Assembly: GCA_038231495.1 (NCBI GenBank)
Contig: JBBRLG010000081.1
Location: 1 to 17,088 of the forward strand
Source: JBBRLG01 sp038231495
GTDB lineage: Bacteria; Planctomycetota; Planctomycetia; Gemmatales; Gemmataceae
DNA: 17,088 bases
Direction: 5' to 3'
Part shown: piece by piece, positions 1 through 6,650 of the stretch
Layout of the letters: every line of letters starts with the position of its first letter
How positions within the stretch are numbered: the stretch's first letter is position 1
Translations under genes and position numbers: made by a program
The notes under the pieces: model-generated
Seen by the model: only the letters and a program-made list of their open reading frames with translations
Told to the model about the DNA's origin: nothing
The model's database searches: none

Positions 1-2
1 AG

Positions 3-806
3 GGGCTGCTCGAACACGTTCGCGACGGCGACATTCTGCGCGTTGACGCCGAGCAGGGCGTCGTCACCGTACTCGAACGCGCGGCGGTGGTGGCCGGTGA
101 CGCTGCCACGCCCGCAACGATCGGGGCCAAGGCGTACAACCTGGGCGTTGTGCGTTCGCTGGGCTTCGCGGTGCCGGAGTTCGTGGCACTGCCGGCCGAC
201 CGCGTCCGGCAATTGGTGGACCAACCGAACGGCGACGGGTTCCTCGAAGGCGTCTTGCACCAGCTGCACCTGGCCGCGCACGACAAGATGGCGGTCCGCA
301 GTAGTGCCGTCGGCGAGGACGGAACCAACGGCTCGCTCGCCGGGGCGTACCGGAGCTTGCTGAACGTCGATAGGCAGCACCTTTCGTCGGCGTTGTGTGA
401 GTTTTTGGCGAGCAACGGGCAAAGGAATGGTGAAGCGGCCTACCGCGGCTCCGTCATCGTGCAGCGGATGATCGCCGCCGACTACGCCGGCGTCTGTCTG
501 ACGCGCGACGCCCGCACCGGCAAGGGCGACGCGGTTATCATCGAGTTGCTAGCGGGCGGCAACGAGGGCGTGACGGGCGGCGGCGCGGTGCCGGACCGTC
601 TGGTCGTGGACCGGCTGACGGGCGACATTTTGGAAGAGGAGCGGCGCTGTGCGGCGTTGGTTGGCGTCGAGATTAACCTGTCGGACCTCGTACAACATTT
701 CTTGACGCTGGAGGCGCGGTTCGGCCAGCCCCTGGACATCGAATGGGCCGTCGCCGACCGCAAGCTGTACATCCTCCAGGCGCGGCCGATCGTCGGCGGG
801 CGTTGA
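3..806 (+). CDS. PEP/pyruvate-binding ATP-grasp protein (5' partial)
   Basis: This is the C-terminal part of a protein related to PEP synthase and pyruvate phosphate dikinase; the gene enters from outside the window in the frame beginning at base 3. The ATP-grasp domain is seen in GAKAYNL, in the nucleotide-binding stretch RSSAVGED followed by SLAGAY, in VIVQRMI with AGVCLT, and in the closing signature DIEWAV...LYILQARPIV that ends this domain in the family. Before it lie about 27 residues (GDILRVDAEQGVVTVL) that resemble the end of the phosphohistidine swivel domain. In PEP synthase the swivel follows the ATP-grasp domain, so this order would be permuted. A GTG at 87 could be called as a start, but the frame is open and protein-like upstream of it. 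The substrate is unknown; ATP-dependent phosphotransfer is inferred from the family. The MFS gene begins 17 nt downstream, so the two are probably co-transcribed. Confidence 0.8.
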   Translation, partial: GLLEHVRDGDILRVDAEQGVVTVLERAAVVAGDAATPATIGAKAYNLGVVRSLGFAVPEFVALPADRVRQLVDQPNGDGFLEGVLHQLHLAAHDKMAVRSSAVGEDGTNGSLAGAYRSLLNVDRQHLSSALCEFLASNGQRNGEAAYRGSVIVQRMIAADYAGVCLTRDARTGKGDAVIIELLAGGNEGVTGGGAVPDRLVVDRLTGDILEEERRCAALVGVEINLSDLVQHFLTLEARFGQPLDIEWAVADRKLYILQARPIVGGR

Positions 807-822
807 GACGGCGGAGGGCGGC

Positions 823-2100
823 TTGGAACCAAGCGGTGGACCGGTCGAGGGGCAGCACGAACCGCCGGCGGACGGAGGCTGGCGCGTCTGGCTCGCCCTC
901 AACGCCTCCACGGGCGCGCTGCTCGCGGCCATCTTGCTCGTCGGCATGGGCAGCGAACTGTGGTCGCCGCTCATGCCGGAATACCTCCACTTCCTCAAAG
1001 CGCAAATCCTGCTCATCGCCCTCTACGGCTCGGCCAAGGATTTTCTCGAAGCCCTTGCCTACTACCTCGGCGGCACCGTAGCGGCGCGGTTCAACACGCG
1101 CCGGGCACTGCTCGTGTTCAACGCCCTGCCGCTGGTCGGACTGGCAATCCTCGCCTGGCCGGACAAGTACGCCGTCTTCGTGGCCTTGCCGTTCGTCGGC
1201 ATCTGGAACAGCATCGCCGGCCCGGCCACGTTGCGGGTCGTCGGCGATTCCCTGGCCAGCCACCGGCGTGCGATGGCCTTTTCCCTGCAATCGATCCTGA
1301 AACGGTTGTCGTCGCTGCTGGCGTATTTCGTCAGCGGCCAGCTGGTGCTGTGGCTGGGCGCGGTGCAAGGAGTGCAGGCCGCCCTTGCCGTGTCGTTCGC
1401 CCTCGTAACGCTGAGCCTGTTCGTCCAGTACCGTTACATGCGCACCGCCGTCGTCGATCGGGTGCTCACGCTGCACAACCCGTTGCAGCTACTTCGGCAA
1501 TTCGACCCGCAGTTACGGCGGTTGCTGGTCAGCGATGTGTTGGCCCGCTGGTGCGACGGCATGCCGCGCGAGCTTGTCATCCTGTACTGCGTCGCGCTGC
1601 TGTTCAAGTCGCAGGGTTGGCCGGCCTCGGTGGCGACGGCGTTTTACGTCTCGGTGCTGCTGGTGGTCATGAACGTGACGAGCCTGGTGTTGTACCTGCC
1701 GATCGGGCATTTCGCGAGCAAGGCCGGCGCGGCCAAGAAGCCGTTCATCGGCGTGACGTTCCTCTTTTTCGCCCTGTTTCCGCTGGCTTTGGTGGTCCTG
1801 GGACCGCTGGAAGGCGTGTGGGGTCTGGTGGTCGCGTTCGTCATCAGCGGCCTGCGCGAAATCGGCGAGCCAGCCCGCAAGGCGATGATTACGGAACTGG
1901 CCCCGCCGGCCTTCCGCACCCAGGCCATCGGCATTTACTGGGCGACGCGCAGCACGGGCGTCATGCTGGCGCCGCTGGTGGGCGGCTTAATTTGGGTCTA
2001 CGTCGGTAGCGACGCGGTGCTGTGGACCGCGTCGGCCCTGGGCGTCGTGGGTGCGGTGCTGTTTTACGCAAAGTTCGCGGGCGGCCCGCGGGCGGCGTGA
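823..2100 (+). CDS. MFS transporter
   Basis: A 425-residue integral membrane protein of the major facilitator superfamily. The protein is almost wholly hydrophobic helices separated by short basic loops, consistent with about 12 membrane segments, and the length is normal for the family. The loop after the second helix, GGTVAARFNTRR (about residues 84-95), corresponds to MFS motif A (G-x3-D-R-x-G-R-R). I chose the TTG start at 823 because GGAGG lies at 813-817, 5 nt upstream, and the first helix begins about 20 residues later; no ATG stands before that helix. The substrate cannot be told from sequence. The 17-nt gap to the upstream ATP-grasp gene suggests one transcript, so it might export or import a compound handled by that enzyme; this is inference. 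Confidence 0.85.
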   Translation: MEPSGGPVEGQHEPPADGGWRVWLALNASTGALLAAILLVGMGSELWSPLMPEYLHFLKAQILLIALYGSAKDFLEALAYYLGGTVAARFNTRRALLVFNALPLVGLAILAWPDKYAVFVALPFVGIWNSIAGPATLRVVGDSLASHRRAMAFSLQSILKRLSSLLAYFVSGQLVLWLGAVQGVQAALAVSFALVTLSLFVQYRYMRTAVVDRVLTLHNPLQLLRQFDPQLRRLLVSDVLARWCDGMPRELVILYCVALLFKSQGWPASVATAFYVSVLLVVMNVTSLVLYLPIGHFASKAGAAKKPFIGVTFLFFALFPLALVVLGPLEGVWGLVVAFVISGLREIGEPARKAMITELAPPAFRTQAIGIYWATRSTGVMLAPLVGGLIWVYVGSDAVLWTASALGVVGAVLFYAKFAGGPRAA

Positions 2101-2171
2101 ACGGTGCGGGGTCTGTCCGAAAGGGGGCGTGATCCGTAGCGACGAGGATCATTCGCGGCCCCGCGTCCGTG

Positions 2172-2177
2172 TATACT
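2172..2177 (+). promoter_or_regulatory. candidate -10 box upstream of the toxin-antitoxin pair
   Basis: TATACT sits 39 nt before the DUF433 start codon in a 116-bp intergenic stretch. It matches the sigma-70 -10 consensus at five of six positions, but no convincing -35 hexamer lies at the right distance, so this is tentative. Confidence 0.25.
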
Positions 2178-2216
2178 GGAGGAGTCGATCGCCAAACGAA
2201 ACACTTGGAGGTTCCC

Positions 2217-2558
2217 ATGAACCAGACGCAGTGGAAACACCTCGAACCGCATCCGCAGTCTTCTTACAAGCAGCTCTTCGTCAAGGGTACGCGCATCCGC
2301 GCGGAAGTGGTTTACAGCTGGTTTGTGGATGTCGATCCACCCGACGCGAGGACGCCGGAACAGCTCGCCGCGGACGTCAATCTACCGGTCGAGGCCGTGC
2401 GCGAGGCCATCGCCTACTGCGAGGCCGACCCGCCGGAAATCCGCGAGGACCATCAGAGGGAGAGGGAAGATTTGCAATCAATGGGCGTGATGGACGCCGA
2501 AGGCAATTATCTTCGCGGCAACCTTCCCCCAACCTCAGAACGGCCGATCCGGAAATGA
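2217..2558 (+). CDS. DUF433 family protein, probable antitoxin
   Basis: A 113-residue protein with the DUF433 core: VKGTRIRAEVVYSW (about residues 22-35), which resembles the family's GTRIPV segment, followed by a winged-helix-like stretch TPEQLAADVNLPVEAVREAIAYCE. DUF433 proteins are DNA-binding-like small proteins often encoded just before DUF5615 PIN-like proteins and are taken to be the antitoxin of the pair. The ATG at 2217 is chosen over in-frame codons further upstream because GGAGG at 2207-2211 stands 5 nt before it. The C-terminal 45 residues are charged and low in hydrophobics, a plausible toxin-binding tail. The stop codon overlaps the next start (ATGA), so translation is coupled. 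The pairing is known for the families; activity here is inferred. Confidence 0.82.
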   Translation: MNQTQWKHLEPHPQSSYKQLFVKGTRIRAEVVYSWFVDVDPPDARTPEQLAADVNLPVEAVREAIAYCEADPPEIREDHQREREDLQSMGVMDAEGNYLRGNLPPTSERPIRK

Positions 2559-2917
2559 AACTCTACCTAGACGACGACACGATCGATCCGGCCTTGGTTC
2601 TGGCGCTGAGGCGGGCGGGACACGACGTTCGGACGCCGGCCGAGGCGGGTTTGAGGGGTGCCAAGGATCCGGTTCACTATCGGCGAGCTATCCGCGAGGG
2701 CCGTTCGCTCTTGTCGCGGAATTACGACGACTTCAAGAAGTTGCATGACCTGGTCCGTGAAGCCCAGGGCCGTCACCCCGGCGTCCTTGTCGTCCGCAAT
2801 GACGGCCCGAAGCGACACAACATGAAGCCGCACGATGTCGTCCGTGCCCTCCGCAAGCTGGAAGACGCCGGCGCCCCGATTGCGGACGAGTACACCATTT
2901 TGAACCACTGGCAATAA
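2555..2917 (+). CDS. DUF5615 PIN-like protein, probable toxin
   Basis: A 120-residue protein starting MKLYLDDDTIDPALVLALRRAGHDV, the usual opening of DUF5615 (Mut7-C/PIN-like) proteins: a first strand ending in acidic residues (D6-D8), then a helix and AGHDV. The second conserved block LLSRNYDDFKKL (about residues 50-61) matches the family's LLTxDxDF region, although the central acidic residue is replaced by asparagine, leaving Asp residues two and three positions on. PIN-like proteins are metal-dependent ribonucleases, and the acidic residues would bind the metal. It starts inside the stop codon of the DUF433 gene. The frame stays open far upstream, but only the ATG at 2555 gives the family's N-terminus. 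It is convergent with the TPR-containing gene downstream. Confidence 0.8.
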   Translation: MKLYLDDDTIDPALVLALRRAGHDVRTPAEAGLRGAKDPVHYRRAIREGRSLLSRNYDDFKKLHDLVREAQGRHPGVLVVRNDGPKRHNMKPHDVVRALRKLEDAGAPIADEYTILNHWQ

Positions 2918-2944
2918 CGGACGCCTTCAGCGCAACGCACCGCT

Positions 2945-4915
2945 TCAAGTCTTCGCGTCCGCCTTCTCCAACAACTTCGCCACGTCCGCCCAGAGCTTCT
3001 GGCACGCTTGCCGCTCCTCAACGGGCAGTTTGTCCACGGCGTCCTTGTCGCGAATGCCGGCGAGGTCCGTATCCTCTTGCCAGTGCTTTAACGTTCTTTG
3101 GACCACCTCCCGCTCCTTCGGCTTATCGCTCTCCGCTTGCTTGGTCCAGTAACCGAGGTCGGCGCGCAACCATGCGACCGCCTGTTGCCGCAGGCGGCCC
3201 CGCTCCTTATCGTCGAGTTTGTCGGCGTCGTTGCCCTGGCCACAGCCGGCCAGCACGGCGGCACGCGCGGCGTTGTAACGAACCTGCGTTTGCATGTCGT
3301 CGGCGAGCTTGGCGTCGTTGGCAAACGCCTCGGCGTAGAAGCGGGTGGCGGCGGCATTCAGCTGCTTGTACGGCTGCTGGCACAGTCGGGCCAGGGCGAG
3401 ACGCTCGGCGTCGTTGGCCGGCTTCGCCTTGCCCTCCAGGATGGCGGCGAGCTTCTCATCCACGGCGAGGAACTGCTCGCACTGTTGCAACTGCCGCGTA
3501 GCCAGTTGGCGTAGGGGGTCGTCGTTTTGAAGTAAATCAAGGGAATTCCGCGTGTACTCCCGCGCCTCGGCAAAACGCCCCAGTTGCAACAGAGTCGCTC
3601 CAAGCGCACCGTGAGATGAGGCGTTCTTGGGATCGAGTTCGATAGCGCGGCGGTACTCCTGGATCGCCTCGTCCGGTAGCCGCTTGTCATAAAGGGCGTT
3701 GCCGAGGTTGTTGTAGGCCGGCGCGAGATTGGAGTCGAGTTCGATGGCGCGGCGGAACTCCTGGATGGCCTCGTCCGGTCGCTTCTTGGCATACAGGACG
3801 ATGCCGAGGTTGTTGTGAACCGGGCCCGCGGACGGACGGATTGCCACGGCTCCCCGATAGAAACCTACGGCTTCGTCCCACTTCTTCGCCCCATTTAACG
3901 CGTTGCCCAGATCGAAGTTCAACCAGAAGTCGTCCGGGTGCAGTGCTTGCGCCGCCGACAGCAACGGCACCGGGTCCGCTTTCGTCCAGCGCAATACAGT
4001 CCCTAACGCCGTCAACAACTGCGGTTTCTGCCTGGTCAACTGCTTCTCGTCGTCGAGCAACTCCTTCGCCAGCGCCACCAGGCGGACCTGGTCTGCCCAC
4101 ACTTTGGGATCTCGGAAGCGGTCGCGCCACGGGTCCGGGTCAGCACGCCGCGCCACCTCCAGCAGCCATTCTTGGCGCTTCGGATCGTACGTCACCGCGG
4201 CCCAGTCGTCCAGGGTCGCCACCAGGTGTTCGCCTACCGCCGAGGCGCGGACGCGCGCCGCCACCGTCTCGGTATCTTCCCCCTCCGCGCCCAGACCCGC
4301 ATCGCGGAACGTCGCCGCATAGTCCCGCTCGGCGCCCTCATTATCGAAGTGGCCTTCGACCCAAATCGCACGGCGTAGGCGGATGGCTTCGAGGCGGTCC
4401 ACCAGCGCCAAATCCGCCATCGCTTGCTTGACCCGCTGAAGCAGGTCATCCGGGCCGGCTTCACCCAGCCGATCGCGCGTTTGCTCCAGGACCGCCCGCG
4501 CCTCCGCCCAGCGCGCCTGATGTTGCAACCCACCGGCCTTGGTCAACGCCGTCTCCACTCCCTGCCGAAGTTCCGCGGCTTGCCGGGCTTGCTCGGCCTG
4601 CTGCCGCTGCCAATACATGCCGCCCAGACCGTCGACCGCCATCAGGGCGACGACCGCCGTTGCCAGTGCCAGCGTCACCCGGCGCCGTTTACGCTCTTCG
4701 GCCGCCTTGACCTGCGCCGCCGTCCGTTCCAGTTCCGCACGCCGCAAACGCTCCTGCACTCCCGATTGATACGCCGCCACCCGCCGCGCCACCACGCCGG
4801 CATCGCGCGGCCGGTCGCCCGCCTCCGGTGACAGACACTCCCTGGCCAACTGGATCAATTCCGGGTCCGCCCTGCAGCCGTCCAGCCGGGCGGAAAGCGT
4901 CGGCCAGGTCGCCAC
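2945..4915 (-). CDS. C-terminal part of a frameshifted Ser/Thr kinase-TPR protein
   Basis: This 656-codon frame carries the end of the kinase whose N-terminal part lies in another frame at 4689-5789. Its first residues after about position 9, ARLDGC then ELIQLARECLSPEAGDRP, are the last kinase helices including the conserved Arg of subdomain XI, so the catalytic domain spans both frames. Next come a charged helix (QERLRRAELERTAAQVKAAEERKRRR), one membrane segment (about residues 80-102), a coiled-coil-rich region, and roughly four TPR units around residues 330-470 with the repeated pattern NNLG...PDEAIQEFRRAIELD. The remaining C-terminus is helical and charged. The GTG at 4915 is only a formal start. 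The architecture, cytoplasmic kinase then membrane helix then TPR sensor, is common in planctomycetes. Whether the gene is live or broken depends on the base near 4892. Confidence 0.78.
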   Translation of the reverse strand: MATWPTLSARLDGCRADPELIQLARECLSPEAGDRPRDAGVVARRVAAYQSGVQERLRRAELERTAAQVKAAEERKRRRVTLALATAVVALMAVDGLGGMYWQRQQAEQARQAAELRQGVETALTKAGGLQHQARWAEARAVLEQTRDRLGEAGPDDLLQRVKQAMADLALVDRLEAIRLRRAIWVEGHFDNEGAERDYAATFRDAGLGAEGEDTETVAARVRASAVGEHLVATLDDWAAVTYDPKRQEWLLEVARRADPDPWRDRFRDPKVWADQVRLVALAKELLDDEKQLTRQKPQLLTALGTVLRWTKADPVPLLSAAQALHPDDFWLNFDLGNALNGAKKWDEAVGFYRGAVAIRPSAGPVHNNLGIVLYAKKRPDEAIQEFRRAIELDSNLAPAYNNLGNALYDKRLPDEAIQEYRRAIELDPKNASSHGALGATLLQLGRFAEAREYTRNSLDLLQNDDPLRQLATRQLQQCEQFLAVDEKLAAILEGKAKPANDAERLALARLCQQPYKQLNAAATRFYAEAFANDAKLADDMQTQVRYNAARAAVLAGCGQGNDADKLDDKERGRLRQQAVAWLRADLGYWTKQAESDKPKEREVVQRTLKHWQEDTDLAGIRDKDAVDKLPVEERQACQKLWADVAKLLEKADAKT

Positions 4916-5789
4916 GCATCGCCTTGCGGTGGATCTCGCCGCCGTCCCGGCCCCGATACGGCGGCTGGCCCGTCAAGATCGTACAGAGGATGGCACCCAG
5001 GCCGAACACGTCGGCCCGCTCGTCCACGCGCTCGACCTCGCCGTTGGCCTGCTCCGGCGGCATGTACGCCGGGGTACCCAGCACCGAACCGGCCTGCGAC
5101 TCGTCCGTGGCCGAGGCCGATCGCGCCGTGTGGATCACCGTCGGGCCGCCCTCCGGCACCGGCGTCGGCTTTTCCGCCGCGCCGCCTTGTGGCAGCACCT
5201 TGGCGAGGCCCCAGTCCATGACCTGCACTTCGCCGAAGCCGCCCACCATGACATTTGCCGGCTTGAGATCGCGATGGACGACCCGCCGCGCGTGCGCATA
5301 CGCCATTGTCTGGCACACCTGCTCGAAGATCGTCAGGTAACGAGTCAAGTCGTCCTGCACGTTGGACCGCTTGCCGAGAAAATGGGCCAAAGTTTCGCCC
5401 TTGACCAGCTTCATGGTGAAGAAAGGGCGGTCGTCGGGAAAGCGTCCCTGTTCGTGGACGGGCACGACGCCGGGGTGCTGAAGTTGGCCGGCGATTTGCG
5501 CTTCCTCCAGGAAGCGGCGGACCAATTCGGGACGGCCGTGATGCGCCTCCAACAGCACCTTGACGGCGAGGTCGCGGCCGAGGTCCGGGTCGCGGCCACG
5601 CAAGACGGCACCCATGCCGCCGCGGGCGATCTCGCCGTACAACAGATTGCGCCCGGCCGTGCCGGATGGCGTTGACGGGGCGGCCTCGGCTTCGCCAGCC
5701 GGTTGGGGTAGACGCATGGAGGAACCGGTCAGGTCGGGGCGGCTGAGGTTCGCGGACGTGGTGTCCGATAGGGGCGGCAGCTGAGGCAT
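4689..5789 (-). CDS. Ser/Thr protein kinase, N-terminal part (frameshifted)
   Basis: A Hanks-type Ser/Thr kinase. A proline- and serine-rich leader of about 45 residues precedes the glycine loop ARGGMGAV (residues 55-62), the ATP-anchoring Lys77 in LAVKVLL, the catalytic loop HRDLKPAN (172-179), and MDWGLAK (191-197), where DWG replaces DFG as is usual in this planctomycete family. GTPAYMPPEQ marks the activation-segment end. Family resemblance stops after residue 299 (GDLADAF); the last 67 codons, down to 4689, are low-complexity and read out of frame. The correct continuation lies in the frame ending at 2945, giving about 947 residues once restored. The ATG at 5789 is the only start that precedes the leader. 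It sits 98 bp downstream of pgl on the same strand, so co-transcription is possible but not certain. Confidence 0.85.
   Translation of the reverse strand: MPQLPPLSDTTSANLSRPDLTGSSMRLPQPAGEAEAAPSTPSGTAGRNLLYGEIARGGMGAVLRGRDPDLGRDLAVKVLLEAHHGRPELVRRFLEEAQIAGQLQHPGVVPVHEQGRFPDDRPFFTMKLVKGETLAHFLGKRSNVQDDLTRYLTIFEQVCQTMAYAHARRVVHRDLKPANVMVGGFGEVQVMDWGLAKVLPQGGAAEKPTPVPEGGPTVIHTARSASATDESQAGSVLGTPAYMPPEQANGEVERVDERADVFGLGAILCTILTGQPPYRGRDGGEIHRKAMRGDLADAFRPAGRLQGGPGIDPVGQGVSVTGGGRPAARCRRGGAAGGGVSIGSAGAFAACGTGTDGGAGQGGRRA
4889..4897 (-). other. frameshift point in the kinase-TPR gene
   Basis: On the coding strand the read GACGCTTTCCGCCCGGCTGG gives DAF then RPAG. Removing one C from TTTCCG gives DAFARLDGC and continues without interruption into the frame ending at 2945. 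The extra base corresponds to one of the two G residues at 4892-4893 on the plus strand. No slippery heptamer or stimulatory hairpin is evident, so a sequence error or a genuine mutation is more likely than programmed frameshifting. Confidence 0.8.
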
Positions 5790-5887
5790 GGCAAACTCCG
5801 GCGACGGAGAATCGGAACGGCAATGGCCCGATTCTACCCCCTCGAAGGAGTGTGGCCAACCGTTTGTTGCGGGAGGTTCGCAGCGCT

Positions 5888-6592
5888 TTACGACGAGGCC
5901 GCTTGAAACTGCGTCGCGGCGGCACGGTCGGCGAACACCGTCGCTTGCTCCTGCCGCACCCTACCCGCCGGAATCGACGGGTCGCCGTCGCGCAGGCGTG
6001 GCAGCATGTCGGCCTTGCCCGCCCCGGTCACGAGCCACAAGACGCGCCGCGCACGGTTGAGGATCGGATACGTCAACGTCAACCGGCGGCGTCCCTGATA
6101 GATACTCGTCGGCGCAACGTCCGCGTCGGTGACGTTAAGGACCGGATCATCCGGCACCAGCGAGGCGGTGTGGCCGTCGGGGCCGAGACCCAGGTGAATG
6201 AGGTCCAGGACCGGCGGCGAACCGGCGAGCGTTCGCAAGGTCTGCGCGTACGCTATCACTGCGGCGGCCAGGTCCGGTTGCTCCACCGGCATCGCGTAAA
6301 TCTGCTCGGGCCGCAGCGGGGTGTGGCCGAGAAGGCTGGCGCGCAGGTGTGTGAGGTTGCGGTCGGGGTCGCCGTCGGGCGCGACGCGCTCGTCAACTTG
6401 AACGAGGTGCAAGCCCTCCCACGGAACGTCCTCGCCGGCCAGCGCCTTGAGCATGTCCCACGGCGTTTGGCCGCCACTGATGGCCACGACGCAACGACCG
6501 CGCGCGGCGACGGCGGCACGGACCTCGGCGGCGACAAAAGCCGCGGCCCGGTTGGCGACCGTGGCGGCGTCGGCGAATACTTCGATCTTCAT
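5888..6592 (-). CDS. pgl: 6-phosphogluconolactonase
   Basis: A 234-residue cytoplasmic enzyme that hydrolyses 6-phosphogluconolactone to 6-phosphogluconate, the second step of the oxidative pentose phosphate pathway. The motifs of the NagB/DevB-like family are all present: ISGGQTP (usual SGGSTP phosphate loop), VDERVAPDGDPDRN (usual VDERxVPxDxxDSN), and LGLGPDGHTASLVP near the middle, which includes the catalytic His. Length is typical for the DevB type. I took the ATG at 6592 because it is preceded by a GAGGA ribosome site and gives the usual MKIEVF N-terminus; the longer frame upstream runs through the 38-bp palindrome. It follows pgi by 58 bp on the same strand, a sensible metabolic pairing. 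Confidence 0.95.
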   Translation of the reverse strand: MKIEVFADAATVANRAAAFVAAEVRAAVAARGRCVVAISGGQTPWDMLKALAGEDVPWEGLHLVQVDERVAPDGDPDRNLTHLRASLLGHTPLRPEQIYAMPVEQPDLAAAVIAYAQTLRTLAGSPPVLDLIHLGLGPDGHTASLVPDDPVLNVTDADVAPTSIYQGRRRLTLTYPILNRARRVLWLVTGAGKADMLPRLRDGDPSIPAGRVRQEQATVFADRAAATQFQAASS

Positions 6593-6612
6593 TGGGGTTC
6601 CTCGAATTGTCT

Positions 6613-6650
6613 TTGCCGCTTGCGGCTGAGCGCTCAGCCGCAAGCGGCAA
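6613..6650. repeat. 38-bp perfect palindrome between pgi and pgl
   Basis: Two 19-bp arms, 6613-6631 (TTGCCGCTTGCGGCTGAGC) and 6632-6650, are exact reverse complements with no spacer. The palindrome begins directly after the pgi stop codon and ends 20 nt before the pgl start. It contains the AGCCGCAAGCGGC core that recurs at 8296-8337, 11881-12027 and 16974-17088. No T-run follows on either strand, so it is not a canonical intrinsic terminator; an RNA hairpin that stabilises or attenuates the pgi message is possible. Confidence 0.9.

Noticed and set aside
673..1476. 267-codon minus-strand frame over the MFS gene
   Set aside because: Rich in Gln, Arg, Gly and His with no hydrophobic core; antisense to a clear transporter.
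4889..4897. Programmed frameshift in the kinase-TPR gene
   Set aside because: TTTCCGCCC is not a known slippery site, and no stop codon, internal Shine-Dalgarno or stimulatory hairpin is positioned as in known cases; error or mutation is simpler.
6613..6650. Rho-independent terminator after pgi
   Set aside because: The stem is strong, but no T-run follows on the minus strand, and pgl starts 20 nt later.
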